Source: Lobosporangium transversale (lineage: Eukaryota; Mortierellomycota; Mortierellomycetes; Mortierellales; Mortierellaceae). From it: DNA of 64,000 nt. Numbering within the stretch: the stretch's first letter is position 1; the number at the start of each line of letters is the position of its first letter. The notes under the pieces were generated by a model. It did no database searches. It had not been told where the DNA came from and worked only from the letters and a program-made list of their open reading frames with translations. Positions 44,517 through 57,768 of the stretch are shown one piece after another. The position numbers were made by a program, and so were the translations under genes. The DNA is taken from contig NW_019029038.1 in the NCBI RefSeq assembly GCF_002105155.1, forward strand, positions 178,086 to 242,085, read 5' to 3'.

Positions 44517-45988
44517 GGTGAAGGTAGAGGTAAAAAATTTAAGGCCAGGGAAGGGATAAACAGACCACCGGATGGGAAAGAAAAGAAAGGATGAAAGAAA
44601 GAAAGAAGAAGAGATTGAGAATTAAATAAAGAAGAGGGTCGGGCTGTTGAAAAAAAGAAAAAAAAAGAAAAAGAAAACCTGCTGGATGGCACATTTATAA
44701 AAACGGGTCCACTACCGTCATTACAAAAAGATACACATTCCAAAAAAAGACCAAATTGTTCAATACATGTCGTCAATGCAAAAACATTCGATAGATCTCA
44801 GATGTTATTTCCATTTGCTTCATCAGGGACGAGTATTTCCATCTTCCTTCTCTTTCTCCCCCTTATTTATCTATCCATGCCGTTGTCCGTTTGAATTTGT
44901 CCATACCTCTTGTTGTTTGCTTTGCCAATGTGGGCCAAGGCTTTTTTCCGGACAGGGATGCTTTGTTTGTTCCCCTTCCACGACCCTGACTTGCAAAACA
45001 AATTTAGTAAATTATGCTTAATATAGCCGTTGCGACAAATATTTTTGGGTTTACATGGTCCTCCTCTTATGGATTGGATTCACTTATTTGAGTTTTTAGT
45101 TTGGAGAAATGTTCAGATGGACACGACTAGACCAAGGACTTATTTTCCCTCTCTGCCTTATTGAGAAACGCTGTTTGAGCCCATGCGGCGTTCAGGCGTA
45201 AGACTGAAATGAATCGGTTCTACTTTCTTTTTCTTCTTTTCCTTCTTTTGAAGTAGCATTGGTGCCCATATTATAAAAACAAATCCATTTCATCATCATC
45301 ACATCGATATTGGCATCCGTGCAAGTTTATCATGCAGCTATAATACGGGATAAGAAAAAGAGAGAGAGAGACCAAAGGCAGGTAAAGAGGAACATTGGAT
45401 AGGATTCAAAAGGCGCTATTTTTTCAGGAACAAATCCAGGCACATGAAAAAAGAAAAAAAAAGCACCTCATCTGTTGGATCATCCAACTTCCCGCACTCC
45501 TCTCCTTCTTAATGTTAGGAAATAAAGAGTTAGGCTGTCTTTGCGGCAAGGATTGTGCCATATCCCGTCTTGTTGGAAATTTTTCCGTTTGGAGAAAATC
45601 ATAATAGGGCTCTTGAGTCAATTGTTCCCATTAAGAGAACAGTTTCAGTTTCTATTCAGCCCGCTAATTTGCTCATGTTGTTAACGACAGTTTTTTTTAT
45701 GAGAGCAACTTCAATTTGAGTGGCAATGGTCCACATGTACCGCACCAAGCAGTAAATATAGCTACGCACGTGCGTGGATGACAATGATAAGCATTTCCAG
45801 TATAACTTATTAGCATGTGTTCAATTACAATATTGGAAGGACAATGTAGTTCCGTAGACAGAACCATAGACGCTCTTACGCGTACTTTGTTTTATTTTAA
45901 ACTGCTATAATGCGATGGTGAACGTGATGATAAATATTCATGCAAACTTTTTCTCCTTCCTGCCACTGCACGGTCGCGGTTTCTCTTT
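44517..45988. other. Upstream region of CotH-like gene 1, no gene seen
   Basis: This 1.5-kb AT-rich spacer lies between two minus-strand genes. Open frames near 44767-45021 and 45395-45621 have no family resemblance or splice support. The promoter of CotH-like gene 1 is expected just above 44516, within a purine-rich (sense-pyrimidine-rich) stretch at 44570-44680. Confidence 0.5.
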
Positions 45989-46946
45989 TTACTTTGTCCT
46001 AATGGTGACAGATCCATCTTCGCAGCCAAAGTAGGCAACCTGAGCCATGTTGCAAAACAAACCGACTTCAACTACCCCTGTGATAAGCTTAATATCGGTC
46101 AAAAGCTTGGCAGGATCACGGATGAGACCAAAGGGTGCGTCAATCAAAAAGTTGCCATTATCTGTTACAACAGGTCCAGCTTTTGCCACCGCCATGCGGA
46201 GCATGGCTTCCTTGGAACCCAGACCCTGTAGTTTCTTGAGAACAGCTCTCCAAGCAAAAGGAACAACCTCAACTGGGACACCTTTGATCCACTATTGATT
46301 CAAAGATATTCACATTAGCACCGAGGAAAAGGAAAGGAAAGGAAAGAATTGCTGTCTTTTTTAGACATAGTAGGGTAATGATGACAACGTAGATACAAGC
46401 GCATAGATCGACCTTATATGGACTAGTATGTAACTTGAGAAAAAAAAAAAAAAAAAAAAAAACCTAACTTGTTCTCCAAGGATCTTGGAGTCCTTACGGA
46501 AATCAGCAACGATAACAAACTTGCTGGCAGCCTCAGCAACTACCTTCTCTTGAAGGTGGGCACCTCCACCGCCTTTGATTGCGTTCAACTGCGAATCAAC
46601 TTCATCGGCACCATCAATAGTCACGTCAATATTAGGATACCTATTTAATGAAGAATTGTTTCAAAATCAAGTTTTTTTAAAAAATAAAAAAAGGAGGACT
46701 GAATCCTTACTGTTCCACGTCACCGACATTAAGCCCTCCATCCAAGAGCAATCCACGAGATTGGAATGAAGTTGGGATAAAGACAGTTCTAGCATTAAGT
46801 TCTGGATCACGTTGCAACAGACGAGCCACGACATGGACAACAGTTGATCCAGAGCCAACACCGATCACTTTATGCGAAGGTAGGACGTGTTCATCCACAG
46901 CCTGGTAAGCAGCCTTTTGCTTTGCTTGTTCGATCAATGAGGTCAT
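45989..46946 (-). CDS. RKI1: Ribose-5-phosphate isomerase A
   Basis: Three exons (46711-46946, 46469-46640, 45989-46291) give 236 aa, the usual size. Motifs are [13 protein letters not shown] (phosphate loop), [36 protein letters not shown] (catalytic Asp and Lys region), [20 protein letters not shown] and [11 protein letters not shown]. Family knowledge: it interconverts ribose-5-phosphate and ribulose-5-phosphate in the non-oxidative pentose-phosphate pathway. The Met in [11 protein letters not shown] is chosen because it matches family starts. The frame stays open upstream to 47090, so a longer N-terminus is possible. The second intron contains a run of about 22 T in sense near its 5' end. 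Confidence 0.92.
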
Positions 46947-48311
46947 GGTAGGAGGGGAGGTGGAGAAGCGTAGACAAGAAAATGAGGAATGAATGTGCTT
47001 AAATGGGCTGGTGAAAGACTGCAATCGGTTTACTGTCCGGAAGAATAACATGTAGCTGAGCGAAGAGCAATGCTCAAAAACCTTTTGCAAAAATCAAAGT
47101 GGCTGGTCAATTCGACAAAAAACACACGCGTCAAGGCCCTGAGACGCCAGTTGTCGTGCGGTCATGTAGCTTTTATGGCTCTGTCCACAATGGCTCCTCC
47201 TATTGTCTGCATTGCCACATATGGCTAAACGTATGAAAATACAATAAGATATCTTGTTACCAAACTATAGACCTCTCCAAATAAATTCATTATAGCTTGC
47301 ACCCGTTCGGTTGCAACGGCATTTGATGGAGGGGTCACATCCAAATAACAGATTGACTCCAACTTTGTGAGAATCATAGACTTCCCCACGACGATCAGCT
47401 CGTTGCCATTTGCTTTATCTGAGAGCTACTTTAGGTCAATATCGCGACTCATGTTCAATACAGTGCAACAAGTGACCTGGAGCCACGACAAAACACCCTG
47501 AGTTCATTGGTTTTTCTTTTTTGATTACTGATCTCTTGTCTTTTTTACTTCTCCATTCAGAACACAGATTCATAAATAGCATAGTGAGAAGGACAAAGTT
47601 CAAGAGTTAACTCACCGCAATGTTGTTATTGTAGGTAGCCTACTCCTGAAAGATACAAAACAAAACATTATCGTTTACAGTTGACTTAATTGGAACCTCC
47701 GACTCAACAGGAAATCATAATGCTGCCCTTTCTATCCTATGGCGACTGGAGCTCGAAAAGACGGCAGCGAAAGATTTCACTGGATCGTCGTTTTATTCGT
47801 GCGAAGTTTCTGACCTATAATAACGCCAAACCAAGATTAGCTGGCATCCAATCAATGTCTGACAATTTATCCTAGTCTACACCAATAAGTTTCTCTCAAT
47901 CTCTCAAACAAATGAAGAATTGTAGATCTGAGGATCGATTATATTCTAAACATGAAGACAGAATAGTGTGGTTACTTTACATGAATTTATTGAGTTGTTT
48001 AATAATGGAGTATCAGAGTGTTCCGCACGCATTTGCCACAATATCTCAACAGCTGAACGCTACTTACGCAAGACAACAAGAACATGTTCACGATTTACCG
48101 CAATTACAAGTGCATATCTTTCAAACACGACATCAAGGCCTCCTAATTAAGAAAAGTATTGGTTTCCTTGCAGCATCCATAAAATGATGAAGCATATCTT
48201 GGGATAGCCCGCACAGGAGGATCCCGAACAAGTTTTTATAATGAGTAAGAGTTCTTTAATTTAAATATGATCAATGGTAATATAAACAAATACTAAAAGG
48301 TACAAGATTGC
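46947..48311. other. Spacer between RKI1 and CotH-like gene 2
   Basis: About 1.36 kb without a supported gene. Plus-strand frames at 47690-47875 and 47912-48187 are isolated, lack splice partners and match nothing known to me. The RKI1 promoter should lie in the first few hundred bases above 46946. Confidence 0.5.
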
Positions 48312-49299
48312 TTAGAGCAGATAGCCCATCATGGTCACTGCTGCTACTAGAATAGCCACAAGAGCACTATGCGATGGCAACTGGGCCATTGCCGCATTTG
48401 AAGATGTATCGGTAGGCGTAGGTTCCTTAGAAGGGGTTTTATCTGTCTTATCACCCTTTGGCGTTGGCTTAGGAGGAGGAGGTACACGGTCTTGAGTCGT
48501 GTTCTGGTATTGAATGTTGAGTTGCTTAGCAACAAGCGCAGACATGTCACCGATCCAACCCTTGAGTGATGTCTGCATGTCTTTGGTCCTTATTTCCAAG
48601 TTATTGTGGAAGTCTTCGACTGTGAAGCCAGTATCTTTGCCTGGACCAGTTCTAACAATTGCCCTGTCCCATGTGTAATCTTCCAATAACATCTGATTAT
48701 AGGCTGCAATACGGGGGAACAGGACATATGGGTTATAGGCCCAACCAACGATGTCTTTGAGTGTTTGCTCAAAAAGTGCATTGATTTCTTTGTTCTTGAT
48801 GATCAGTTTGGAGACCAAAGGATGATCAGGCTGGAAGCTGTAAACAGTTTGATATGGCGAGATGATGTTGGTTGGGAATCGGTTACCGAACGTGCCATCA
48901 AAGTCAGTAGGGACCCACTGCCATTTTCCTTGAGTACCGAGTGTAGGATTAAAGTAAATGAAGTAATTAGAACCAGCCATCCAGTAGTTGTCATAGGTGC
49001 CTCCGAGGTATTCCATGGCCATGTTGCGCAGGAAGCCATCAAGATCCAAACGCGTGTTGTTCCAATAACCAACGGGGTCAGGTGTATTGACAGGATCAAA
49101 GTCCCTAAGGTCAGCCATGAACTGAATAAGTTGTGCCATGGGGTTCGTTGGAGGGTTGTTGCCCAGGTTGATGCTTTCGTAAACTTCAGGGTCGTAATCT
49201 GAAGTGTTGGTTCCCTTGAAGATAAGGTCTGCTCGGTTATTACGGGCAGGGGAGCTATTCTAAAAGTCATATAAATAATATGCAAAAAAAAAGAGGTTA

Positions 49300-49335
<36 letters not shown>

Positions 49336-50296
49336 CCTTTCAGTAATGTTAAACCAAATTGCTCAATGTTACCTGCATCAAAGAACCGAGTGGGATTTTG
49401 CCATCACCGCCGTGAACAGTTTGCTTGATGAAAGACTTCTTTACATCTTCGACCATCATATACAATCCTCGGGGCTTATTGTTGACGAAGAGTCTCACAT
49501 ATTGGCCCTAAAAGCAATTGGATTATATCGTATAGGCAAAACGAATTTTAGAAATTGTCATGTAAAGGTACTGTCGGGGTTGGGCAGCGATGCTTTGATA
49601 TTTTTTTTCTTTTACCTGCTGCGTAGGCACACCAACGGAATTAAGCATATCAATGTAGATCTTCTCACGCATGATGGTTGGGTCTGTTACTTCTGAGCGC
49701 AGTTTGATGTTGGGTCGAGAGAAGAACGATTGACCGATATCGGTTTCAAATTTAAACCTGTAGGCCTGCTTCTTGTAATCCTTAGAGGATTTGCCTGACG
49801 TCTTGAATGAGATATTGGTCTGAGAGTAAATCATCTGGTGGTCAATCCAGCGGAAATTGACAAAGATTTCAGGAGAATCTGGATTTGCATCCAATGCAGC
49901 TAACTGAGCAGGGTCTGCTGTCGCGTGGATGGTTGCGATCTCATCTTCGTTGAAGACCTTAGTGTATGATGGCCAAGTTGCGAGGTAAACATAAGGGATA
50001 TGAGGCAGAGTCCACTTAGTAGTCTTGCGCTCAAAGAACTCGTTATAGGTGTGTGTGTCGTTGCTGTTAGGAAGTGTCCGGGTGAAGTTTTCGGCCTTGA
50101 CGGATGTACCTTCGGCATTGAGCTCGACGTATTGATAATTCACTGAAGAGGTTGTTCCTGGAACGGTACCAGACCAGACAGGGAAGGTAGTGTCATTGGT
50201 GGAGAGCTTTGTAATTTTACCATCAACCGACACTCCAAAACTGCCGTTATCAGTTGAGGGATAGCCAACGACATTGAAGGTGACTGAAGGTTGCAC

Positions 50297-50332
<36 letters not shown>

Positions 50333-50492
50333 AGATCAAGTCTCTAACGAATAAAGAATGGGCACAATCGAGCAGGTGTGGAATGCTCGTGTGACATTCT
50401 CATGCCAAAGAAAGAAAAACAAACTTACTGTCTGCAAAGGCAGTTGTTGCAAGGACCAGTAGGCCTGCGAGAGAGGCTCGAAGACCAACCAT
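48312..50492 (-). CDS. CotH-like surface protein 2
   Basis: Four exons (50429-50492, 49616-50283, 49373-49507, 48312-49259) give 604 aa. It is a paralogue of CotH-like gene 1: signal peptide (VGLRASLAGLLVLATTAFAD), beta domain (TFNVVGYPSTDNGSFGVSV), then YRFKFETDIGQSFFSRPNIK, MREKIYIDMLNSVGVPTQQ, VRLFVNNKPRGLYMMVEDVK, LDGFLRNMAMEYLGGTYDNY and WQWVPTDFDGTFGN. The C-terminus is a Pro/Lys/Thr linker plus a hydrophobic tail (SALVAILVAAVTMMGYLL) for a GPI anchor. The first intron is at the same place and phase as in gene 1; the other two introns are absent from gene 1. The third intron holds a run of 37-38 T on the plus strand, which is A in sense. Confidence 0.9.
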
Positions 50493-52665
50493 GGTTATGG
50501 AATGGATGGGATGAATACAGATGTGAGGGGAGGAAGAGGAGCGAAGGAGAAAGAATAAAAAAGATCCAATCTCCTTGTCGAGGAAGTTGAGGGTTTTATA
50601 AAAGACCGGACGGGTACTATACCAGAGCCTCCTCGGGAGAAATGAAGAAAATATTAAAACGCAGGAGTGGGGGTTCTTTGGGTCTTTGGGGGGGCTCGAA
50701 AACTGAAGTTGAATGAATGGAAAAAAATGAGCAGCAACAAGTAAACAGCACGCAGTATCGCAGTATAGTACATGAATACCCAAATATTCAATCACCAAGT
50801 CTGCGAGCCAGAACAGCGGGGCGATACCCTTCTCTTTTCATCACTTTTTCCCTTTCCCCTTTTTCTTGCTCTGTCTCCCTTTCCAAAAGGTCCTCGCCTC
50901 CCGGGGAGGCGAGAGATGCATCGTTGACTTTTCGTTTGGTTTCTCATAGAGTTTTTCTTAGCTTTCCTTTGGATCATGCATGTGCATGGCACATTCAGGT
51001 CAATGCATTAGTTTCCCCTGAAATTTTCTCTTCACAATTTCAGTTGGCAATCGATGGAGTATAAACTTCGCCATTACAACACTCATATCTCATATCACAC
51101 GAGGCTGTTTATATTTATTGAAATTTTAATCATTTAAGAGCATTTGCTTCCCCGTTCCTGAGTAAGAAGACTGAACGTTAAAATGCACGGGAATTGATCT
51201 AACGTGTAATCTAGCCCGTTGCAGTTCAACCTCACATCCTCTCATCCTGTACACTTACGTATTCTTTAGGTGGAAAAAAAAAGGAAACTATAACCCAATC
51301 TCAATAAAACTTACATTTCAACATGCGGTCTTTTTTTTTTTTTTTCTTTGCATTGACATGAATACTAGAGTTCAAAAAAGAAAGGTGTATGAGTGCATGG
51401 TGCATGGGATACATACGGTTCTACTGCTTCAGTTGCAGAATCAGGGCAGGCATGAATGTTTTGATATTCAATATTTGTTTACACAACATTGTCTAAATAT
51501 ACATATAAATATTTTTTTATTTATTTTTTTTTGGAATAGGATTTCTAGATCAAAACGAATCGAATCAATGGAATCAACGCTATTGCGCCTTTTCGTTTTT
51601 TTTATTTTATTTTATTTTTTTTTTTCACACTCCTTTCTGCAGATACTTTTTGCTATCTATTTCATGCCTAAGAAATGAGAGGAAACTGGAAATAAAGATG
51701 ATTCTTTCTAATGAATCACTAATAGAAAGAATTGAGTACATACACTGAATTTTGTAAAATGTGTGGTGTCGACAGGTTGAAAAATGCAATGTATCTTAAC
51801 AATGTTATCTCTTTACTACGTATTTTTGATACGATGTACATTCATACATTGAGTATGTATTCTTATGGCCGGATGCTGTCATTCTCACGACATACGAAGT
51901 AAATATAAATAAAGCCAGGTCCCACCAAAGGTACAGTGTTTTAAACATTCTTATTATGAGTACATGTATGGTTTGCGCATGAAGAAGGGCTGCCTCCAGG
52001 ATAGGGGTGAGGAGAATGGGTGTGACATCAGAATAAACAGATTGTGGATTGCAGACAGAGCGCAAAGCGTAACTGCCAAAAGCTCTTGACGCGACAGAGA
52101 TGAATAACTGGAACATCCAAGATCCTCTGTTCATGCTACATGTACACGTACGACAATAATGATTATATTTGTCTGCCACGCTTCGGGCCAGTGCTGACAA
52201 ACAAATGAATTAATTTATCAAGTTAAATCGATCTGAAATGAAATTCTACCATTCAAACGCTTTCATATCATATCAAGATGGCGAGAGGTTGCATTCCGTC
52301 CTAGCAAATACAGGGCTCAGTTTGCACGTGACCATAGGCCGTTCAGGCACAGACTACAGAAAACAGAAAAACAACTGCATTAATGTCTGTTCATAGTCGA
52401 GTTGTCAAGTGTAAGAGATAATTGTAATAATGCTCATGGCCGTAAATGAGTAATGTATACAACCTCTGTTGGTCTAGATGACTCAAGGGAGCAAAATGGA
52501 TGGAAAAAAGAAGCGTCCTCATAATCCTTACTGCGAGTCTCAGCCACAAGGAAGTGGAAGGGAATGCCATCGAAATGAAGTGATAAAATGTGCTGAGTGA
52601 ACATTCATTCTTTCATCCATCAGATTAAATATCAACGCACAGCAATTTAGAAGGCGCAATTTATC
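50493..52665. other. Divergent promoter region of CotH-like 2 and UBC9
   Basis: This 2.2-kb spacer lies between divergent genes. No supported gene is present. A 131-codon minus frame at 51805-52200 shows no family resemblance and no good start context. Pyrimidine-rich tracts occur at 50820-50900, and T-runs at about 51329 and 51600. Confidence 0.45.
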
Positions 52666-53834
52666 ATGTCAGGAATCTGTAGAAGTCGTCTCGCTGAGGA
52701 AAGGAAACAATGGCGAAAGGATCACCCATTTGTAGGTGATTTTCATAAATGCAATCACTCTTCATTGAGCCTTGATGCGTGGCAAGAATCTTGACATCGA
52801 AACCACGACAGCATTAAAAAACGTCATAGTTCATGCAATAGAATTCTATCCATACATATGCATAACATTGTACTGTATACCCATACATCCTGAATGTTGT
52901 TGAATAGGGCTTCTATGCAAGGCCAGACAAGAAGCAGGATGGCACTCTGGATCTTATGAACTGGCAGGTCGGCATTCCAGGCAAAGCAAATGTAAGTAGC
53001 TTGTGAGGCATTTGTTGTAATTTGTAATCTTAATCTTGGATAGATATACTGATTAGCGTATCTCCACTATTATATTCGGGTAGACGCCCTGGGAAGGAGG
53101 AGTCTACAAGCTTGTGTTGATTTTCCCAGAAGGTAACTCATGAGACGGCCGTGGTCATACCATCAGTTTTCACTGAATTTTGAGCATAGGAGCTAATCCG
53201 TTTTTTTCCTTCTCTTTTTGCTATTAGATTATCCTAGCAAGCCTCCAAAGTGTAGGATGCTTTTTATATATCGAGACATGCAAGGGTTGCGTTTATTGAA
53301 TATAGATGTTTTGTATCCTAAAAACTAAAATGGCTATTGCGGACTATAGGTAAATTTGTTCCACCACTTTTTCATCCAAATGTTTATCCTTCAGGGACTG
53401 TATGTCTGTCAATCTTGAATGAAGAAGAAGGCTGGAAGCCCGCTATTACTATTAAGCAGGTCAGTAAGAGAATGTTTAGATTGTATGGCCATAACATCGG
53501 ATGACACTAATAAAATGAATGGCATAATAAGTAGGAACTGATCCCACTATTTTATTTTATTGTTTTAGATCCTGCTTGGTATCCAAGACTTGCTTAATGA
53601 TCCAAATCCGGAAAGTCCTGCTCAATCTGAAGCATATGTTATGTTCAAGTATGTCACATCAAGAAAGAAAAAAACAGCAGTGGGATAATGTTGCATGGGC
53701 TTAGGAAGCTCTTGTTTCAGTTTGTATCGACTAACTTGGATTGTTTAAAATGAACAACTTGGCACCGTAATAGGAAGGATAAAGTCAGTTACGAGAAGCG
53801 TGTGCGGCAACAGGCCAAAGAGAACGCACCATGA
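52666..53834 (+). CDS. UBC9: SUMO-conjugating enzyme Ubc9
   Basis: Seven exons (52666-52731, 52908-52991, 53084-53132, 53228-53251, 53350-53459, 53569-53648, 53774-53834) give 157 aa, the family's normal length. The sequence follows Ubc9 throughout: [80 protein letters not shown] and [20 protein letters not shown]. The catalytic Cys93 is in GTVCLSIL. Family knowledge: it accepts SUMO from the E1 and transfers it to Lys in psi-K-x-E sites. One exon is only 24 nt (53228-53251). A T-then-A tract lies in the 3' flank near 53931-53956. Confidence 0.97.
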
Positions 53835-54271
53835 TAGCGCATCACGGAGATGAACCCAAAAGACTAGAACGATGCAGGGGTTTAGCATTTTCATTATTGA
53901 GATATATTCCATTCTCTCACTCTCTCTCTTTTTTTTTTTTTTTTTTTAAAAAAAAACTTTTTTTGTTCTCTATGCTGGAGATAATTTTTTAACCTTTCAC
54001 TTTCATTCTCTCTTTCAATCTTCTCTTCGCGTATGATACCATTGGATTGAATGAAATGTATTCAACTAAGATGCATATAGGTCTTGAAAGCCTAGAAAAG
54101 GAAAGAATGAAGAAATAAAATATTACCGAATATCAATGCATGGCACTGCGCAGAATGTAGCTGTGTTTGGCATTTAGAAATGAATATGAGGAGCATGTAA
54201 CGTGGATGTTTGTGCAGCTTGTGATGACTTGAAATAACTGTTCATATGAATATTATTATTGTCATTGCTGC

Positions 54272-54303
<32 letters not shown>

Positions 54304-54934
54304 AATTTCTTACAATTCTTTTTCTTTTCTTTCCTGTCAGTTCTTCTTTCTTCCTTTTTCTTTCTTCTTTTACTCACATTTCTCTATCTTAACTCATCTT
54401 CTATTCTTCACTTCATTTCTTGTCTTCTTTTCCGCCATTACATCGCATATAAAGTTGCTATATGCAAGCTACTGTACTGCACTGCATTACCGACTGACTA
54501 TTTTGCCGCTCCTGTTTACGCCGCCAAAACTCTTCGAGTCTATTTAGTCTATTTCCCTTTCACTTTCCTCTGTGCGTCTTTTATCAGCCTATCGGCCTAT
54601 TTCTTACTCACGGATCAAACGCCTTTTTCACTCTCTTGCTAAAACTGAATCGAATAGGCTTGCTTGTTGTTTCTCAAAGCAACCATCTTGGTAAGGAAAA
54701 ACATACTTTTGCAACATCTCTTCCCATTTTGTACTACCCCAATAGTTTCATTTATTTTGGCGGGAAATTCGGAGAGGCTGCATGAATGATAATCGTCCTG
54801 CGCGTTAATCAGTGACCAGGAATTGCATAGATTTTATTTATTTATTGTTTTAAAAATCATCGAAACAAATGTCGCATGTATTTTATCTTCAAGAACCAAA
54901 CTGACCTAAGAATAAAGGTGTTCTTCTCAAACCC
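53835..54934. other. Spacer without a gene
   Basis: 1.1 kb between UBC9 and the RRM gene. It includes CTTTT repeats (54270-54305) and pyrimidine-rich DNA to about 54430, probably the promoter and 5' leader of the RRM gene. An open frame at 54259-54642 reads mostly F, L and S and is a by-product of this composition. Confidence 0.5.
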
Positions 54935-55580
54935 TTGAAGTTACTGAAAAGGACTGCTAACGTGGAAACCGCGATGGAACATCGTGCTCCGACGCCACCA
55001 TCCCCTGTGCCTACTGCAGCATCGATCGATGATTCTATCTTAATAATGCAACGAAACGGCGGAAGGCCACAGCTCTCTAGACGATTCTCATGCCCACGCT
55101 CCGAAGCAAGTGACAATTTCTTGAGCGAAGCCACTGGTAAGTGAAGCAAAATGGGTAATGCTGCGCCTTCCTCGTGTACACATGTCTAATTTTATCCTGT
55201 TGATATGCTGACCACACAAAAATGTTTGTGATACAAGCACGGCTGGCTCTGAGTGGTGGAGCCATGACAGTCTCTCCCATGGAACAGGACAGATCAAAGT
55301 CTCAAGAATCTGTCCAGTCTCATCACAGTCATCCACCGCATCATGTCAATAGCGATGATGACGTTCAGTATCACCGAATGTCCCAAGGCCGCATAATAGA
55401 TGATACATATGAGCAAGCATCAGAACAGGGGTCCTGTAATGGATCCGAGGCCGATTGGGACCAGGGAAATGCTGATTTGAACAGCCGAGAGCAGAGGCCA
55501 AGAGGCGAACCACAGGCATGCCTCTTTGTTGCAAGGTAATAATTGTATGATACTGTACCTTTTTTTTTTTTTTTTTCTTC

Positions 55581-55614
<34 letters not shown>

Positions 55615-57768
55615 TAAACACTGCCAGGCTCCGCCTCTTCACCTTCAAAGCTTGGCTGCTTCACGAACTGATATACAATTGGTGGAGTCCGTCACGAAGC
55701 ACTTCGAGCGATGGGGGCCGCTATTGAACGTCAAGGTTCTTAAGGATTGGATGCAGCGACCTTATTCGTTTGTGCAGTTTGAGGTGCGGCTAAAGCTGAT
55801 GCTTGTTGAATCGAATGCTTAAGAAGGCCGTGCAATGTGTCAGAGCTTATGCTCCACCTGATCCTGACTTTTAATACGTAATAATAATAGCATATTCAAG
55901 ATGCACAAAGAGCAATGATTGAAGCACAGAACACGCTTATTGACGGCAGACACATTCGGATTGAGCAAGCACGCGTCAACCGCACCCTTTTTCTCCTCCG
56001 CTTTGGCCGCGCAGCAACAGAGCAGGTATCAGTGCCTCATTGCGGTGCATAATGTTACTATGCTTTGATTAAAGCATATGGATGACATTTGAATTTAAAC
56101 TAATCGTTTTGCGTCGTTTGTGTATGTTAGGACCTTATTGACGTTTTGGAGCAATACGGTCCTGTTGAAAACGTATCTATCTTCCAGGACCTGGGGCCCG
56201 CGAAAAACAAACGATATGCTTTTGCAAAGTTTGCGTATCGCGACGACGCGATTAGAGCATATATGGTATACAGCGATAAAGGATTGTCGGCCAGAGTATG
56301 GAGTATAGATCTACGCTTGTGCTGATATATATAGTTTTCTGTTATTGTAGTCACTCCGAAATAACTCAAGATGGACAGTTGAATGGGCACCTAATCTTTC
56401 CACACAAAACCAATTTGAAAAGGAGTCTGTGTTTGTAGGTCAACTGAATCCAGAATTGACAACCGAGGCTGCTCTCCATGAGCGCTTTAAGCAATATGGC
56501 GGTATTCGGCGGGTTCATCTTGTGAAAAGAAATAAGCCAGGGACGAATCGGCCTACTGCCTTTGCATTTATAGAGTTCACGGATGAGCAAGCGGCTAGAC
56601 AAGCTATAGAGCACGAGGTAAGTTTTTTTTTTTGTTCGCGTGGACTGAGATTAAAACGCAAACTCGACTGTTTGAATGTAAGTATGGGTATGGGCGTGAT
56701 AGTGTAATGCTAAATAACACAACGAGCTCGATATTAGCATAATACCTTATTTTTCGGTTCAGTGATCCGTGTCCAGCACCGAGAAGCAAGCGAGTATCGT
56801 ATCCAGCGCCAGAATGCCGCGTTTCAGGCAACACAGCATCTTAATACACCGCACGCCATTGGACCCCCTCCCATCAACATGCCCGCACCTGTCATTAATG
56901 CGTCTGAATATAGAGGAGCATATTTGCCCTACCGTGGGCCAAGGGGCGGAAGACCTATGTATTATGCCGCATACTATGCATACCCTCCAGCAGGGATTCC
57001 AATAGCAGGGCCAGGGTTCCTACCCCAGACGCAACCTAGGGCCATGTACGTCTCGCCGGGTGGGCTACTTCGGGCACCTACTAGAACACCTGAGACTAAC
57101 CAAACTTACTACCAAAGGGGTATTCCTTATAGCACACATACAGGACACCAGGTACCTATTTGTCGACGATGCACGCTATGAAGGCCTTGTGGCGGAAGTT
57201 GTCAAATTGATCCTGGTCTGCTTTTTTTTTTTTTTTTTTTTTTTTTTTGTAGTCAATAGCTTCAGATCAATTCGGGTCCAGCCAAGAGATGGGTACAAAT
57301 ATCGATAAGAGTCAATTATCTATGGTCGTAACCATCATCACCTAAGTAGTTAATCCCGTCTCTTGTTACTGACATGATGTTTGAATATTATATTGATTTA
57401 CAGCCCAACAAAATTATGAATACACTCCCTATATACAATCACCTGAAGGAGTGTATTATCCGTCTCCTGTCCCAGCTCGTGTCTACCTGTATGACCAAAG
57501 CTCACCTGTGGGCACTATGGCCCCAGTAGGCATTAATGGGGTACCAATAAATCCTGCTTTACAAGCGACGTCATCCGTGACTCCAACCAGTGCTATATGG
57601 CGTAGTTCGACTCGCCAGGGCTCATTTGATAGATCAGGACATGATTTGGTAGACCCTCAAGTGCCTTCTGGGGACTCAAGTCAAGTACGTTCTATGGATG
57701 CAGGCCCCTCAACTGCAAGACCATCCCCGCCACTTGACTCTCATACCTTATCTCGCAGCGTTGTTTAA
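54935..57768 (+). CDS. RNA-binding protein with three RRMs
   Basis: Ten exons are proposed: 54935-55136, 55238-55535, 55651-55783, 55891-56025, 56131-56265, 56351-56617, 56650-56677, 56763-57151, 57253-57292 and 57404-57768. They sum to 1992 nt (663 aa). The N-terminus is disordered. RRM1 starts at CLFVASLAAS (about residue 162) and runs to RPYSFVQFE and HIRIEQARV. RRM2 is TLFLLRFGRAATEQDLIDVL to RYAFAKFAYRDD. RRM3 is VFVGQLNPELTTEAALHERF to TAFAFIEFTDEQAA and IRVQHREASEYR. A Tyr/Pro/Gly-rich tail follows. The 28-nt exon inside RRM3 is needed to keep frame and has good splice sites, but is inferred. Family knowledge points to mRNA-binding regulators; the target is unknown. The start could also be the Met at 54974. 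Confidence 0.8.

Noticed and set aside
47690-48187. Two plus-strand frames between RKI1 and CotH-like gene 2
   Set aside because: I considered a transposase remnant, but no catalytic or DNA-binding motif could be found.
51805-52200. 131-codon minus frame in the UBC9 upstream region
   Set aside because: No family resemblance, no upstream or downstream exons and no coding-like codon use.
54259-54642. 127-codon plus frame before the RRM gene
   Set aside because: It is a pyrimidine-rich leader that translates as F, L and S runs. A true coding role is unlikely.
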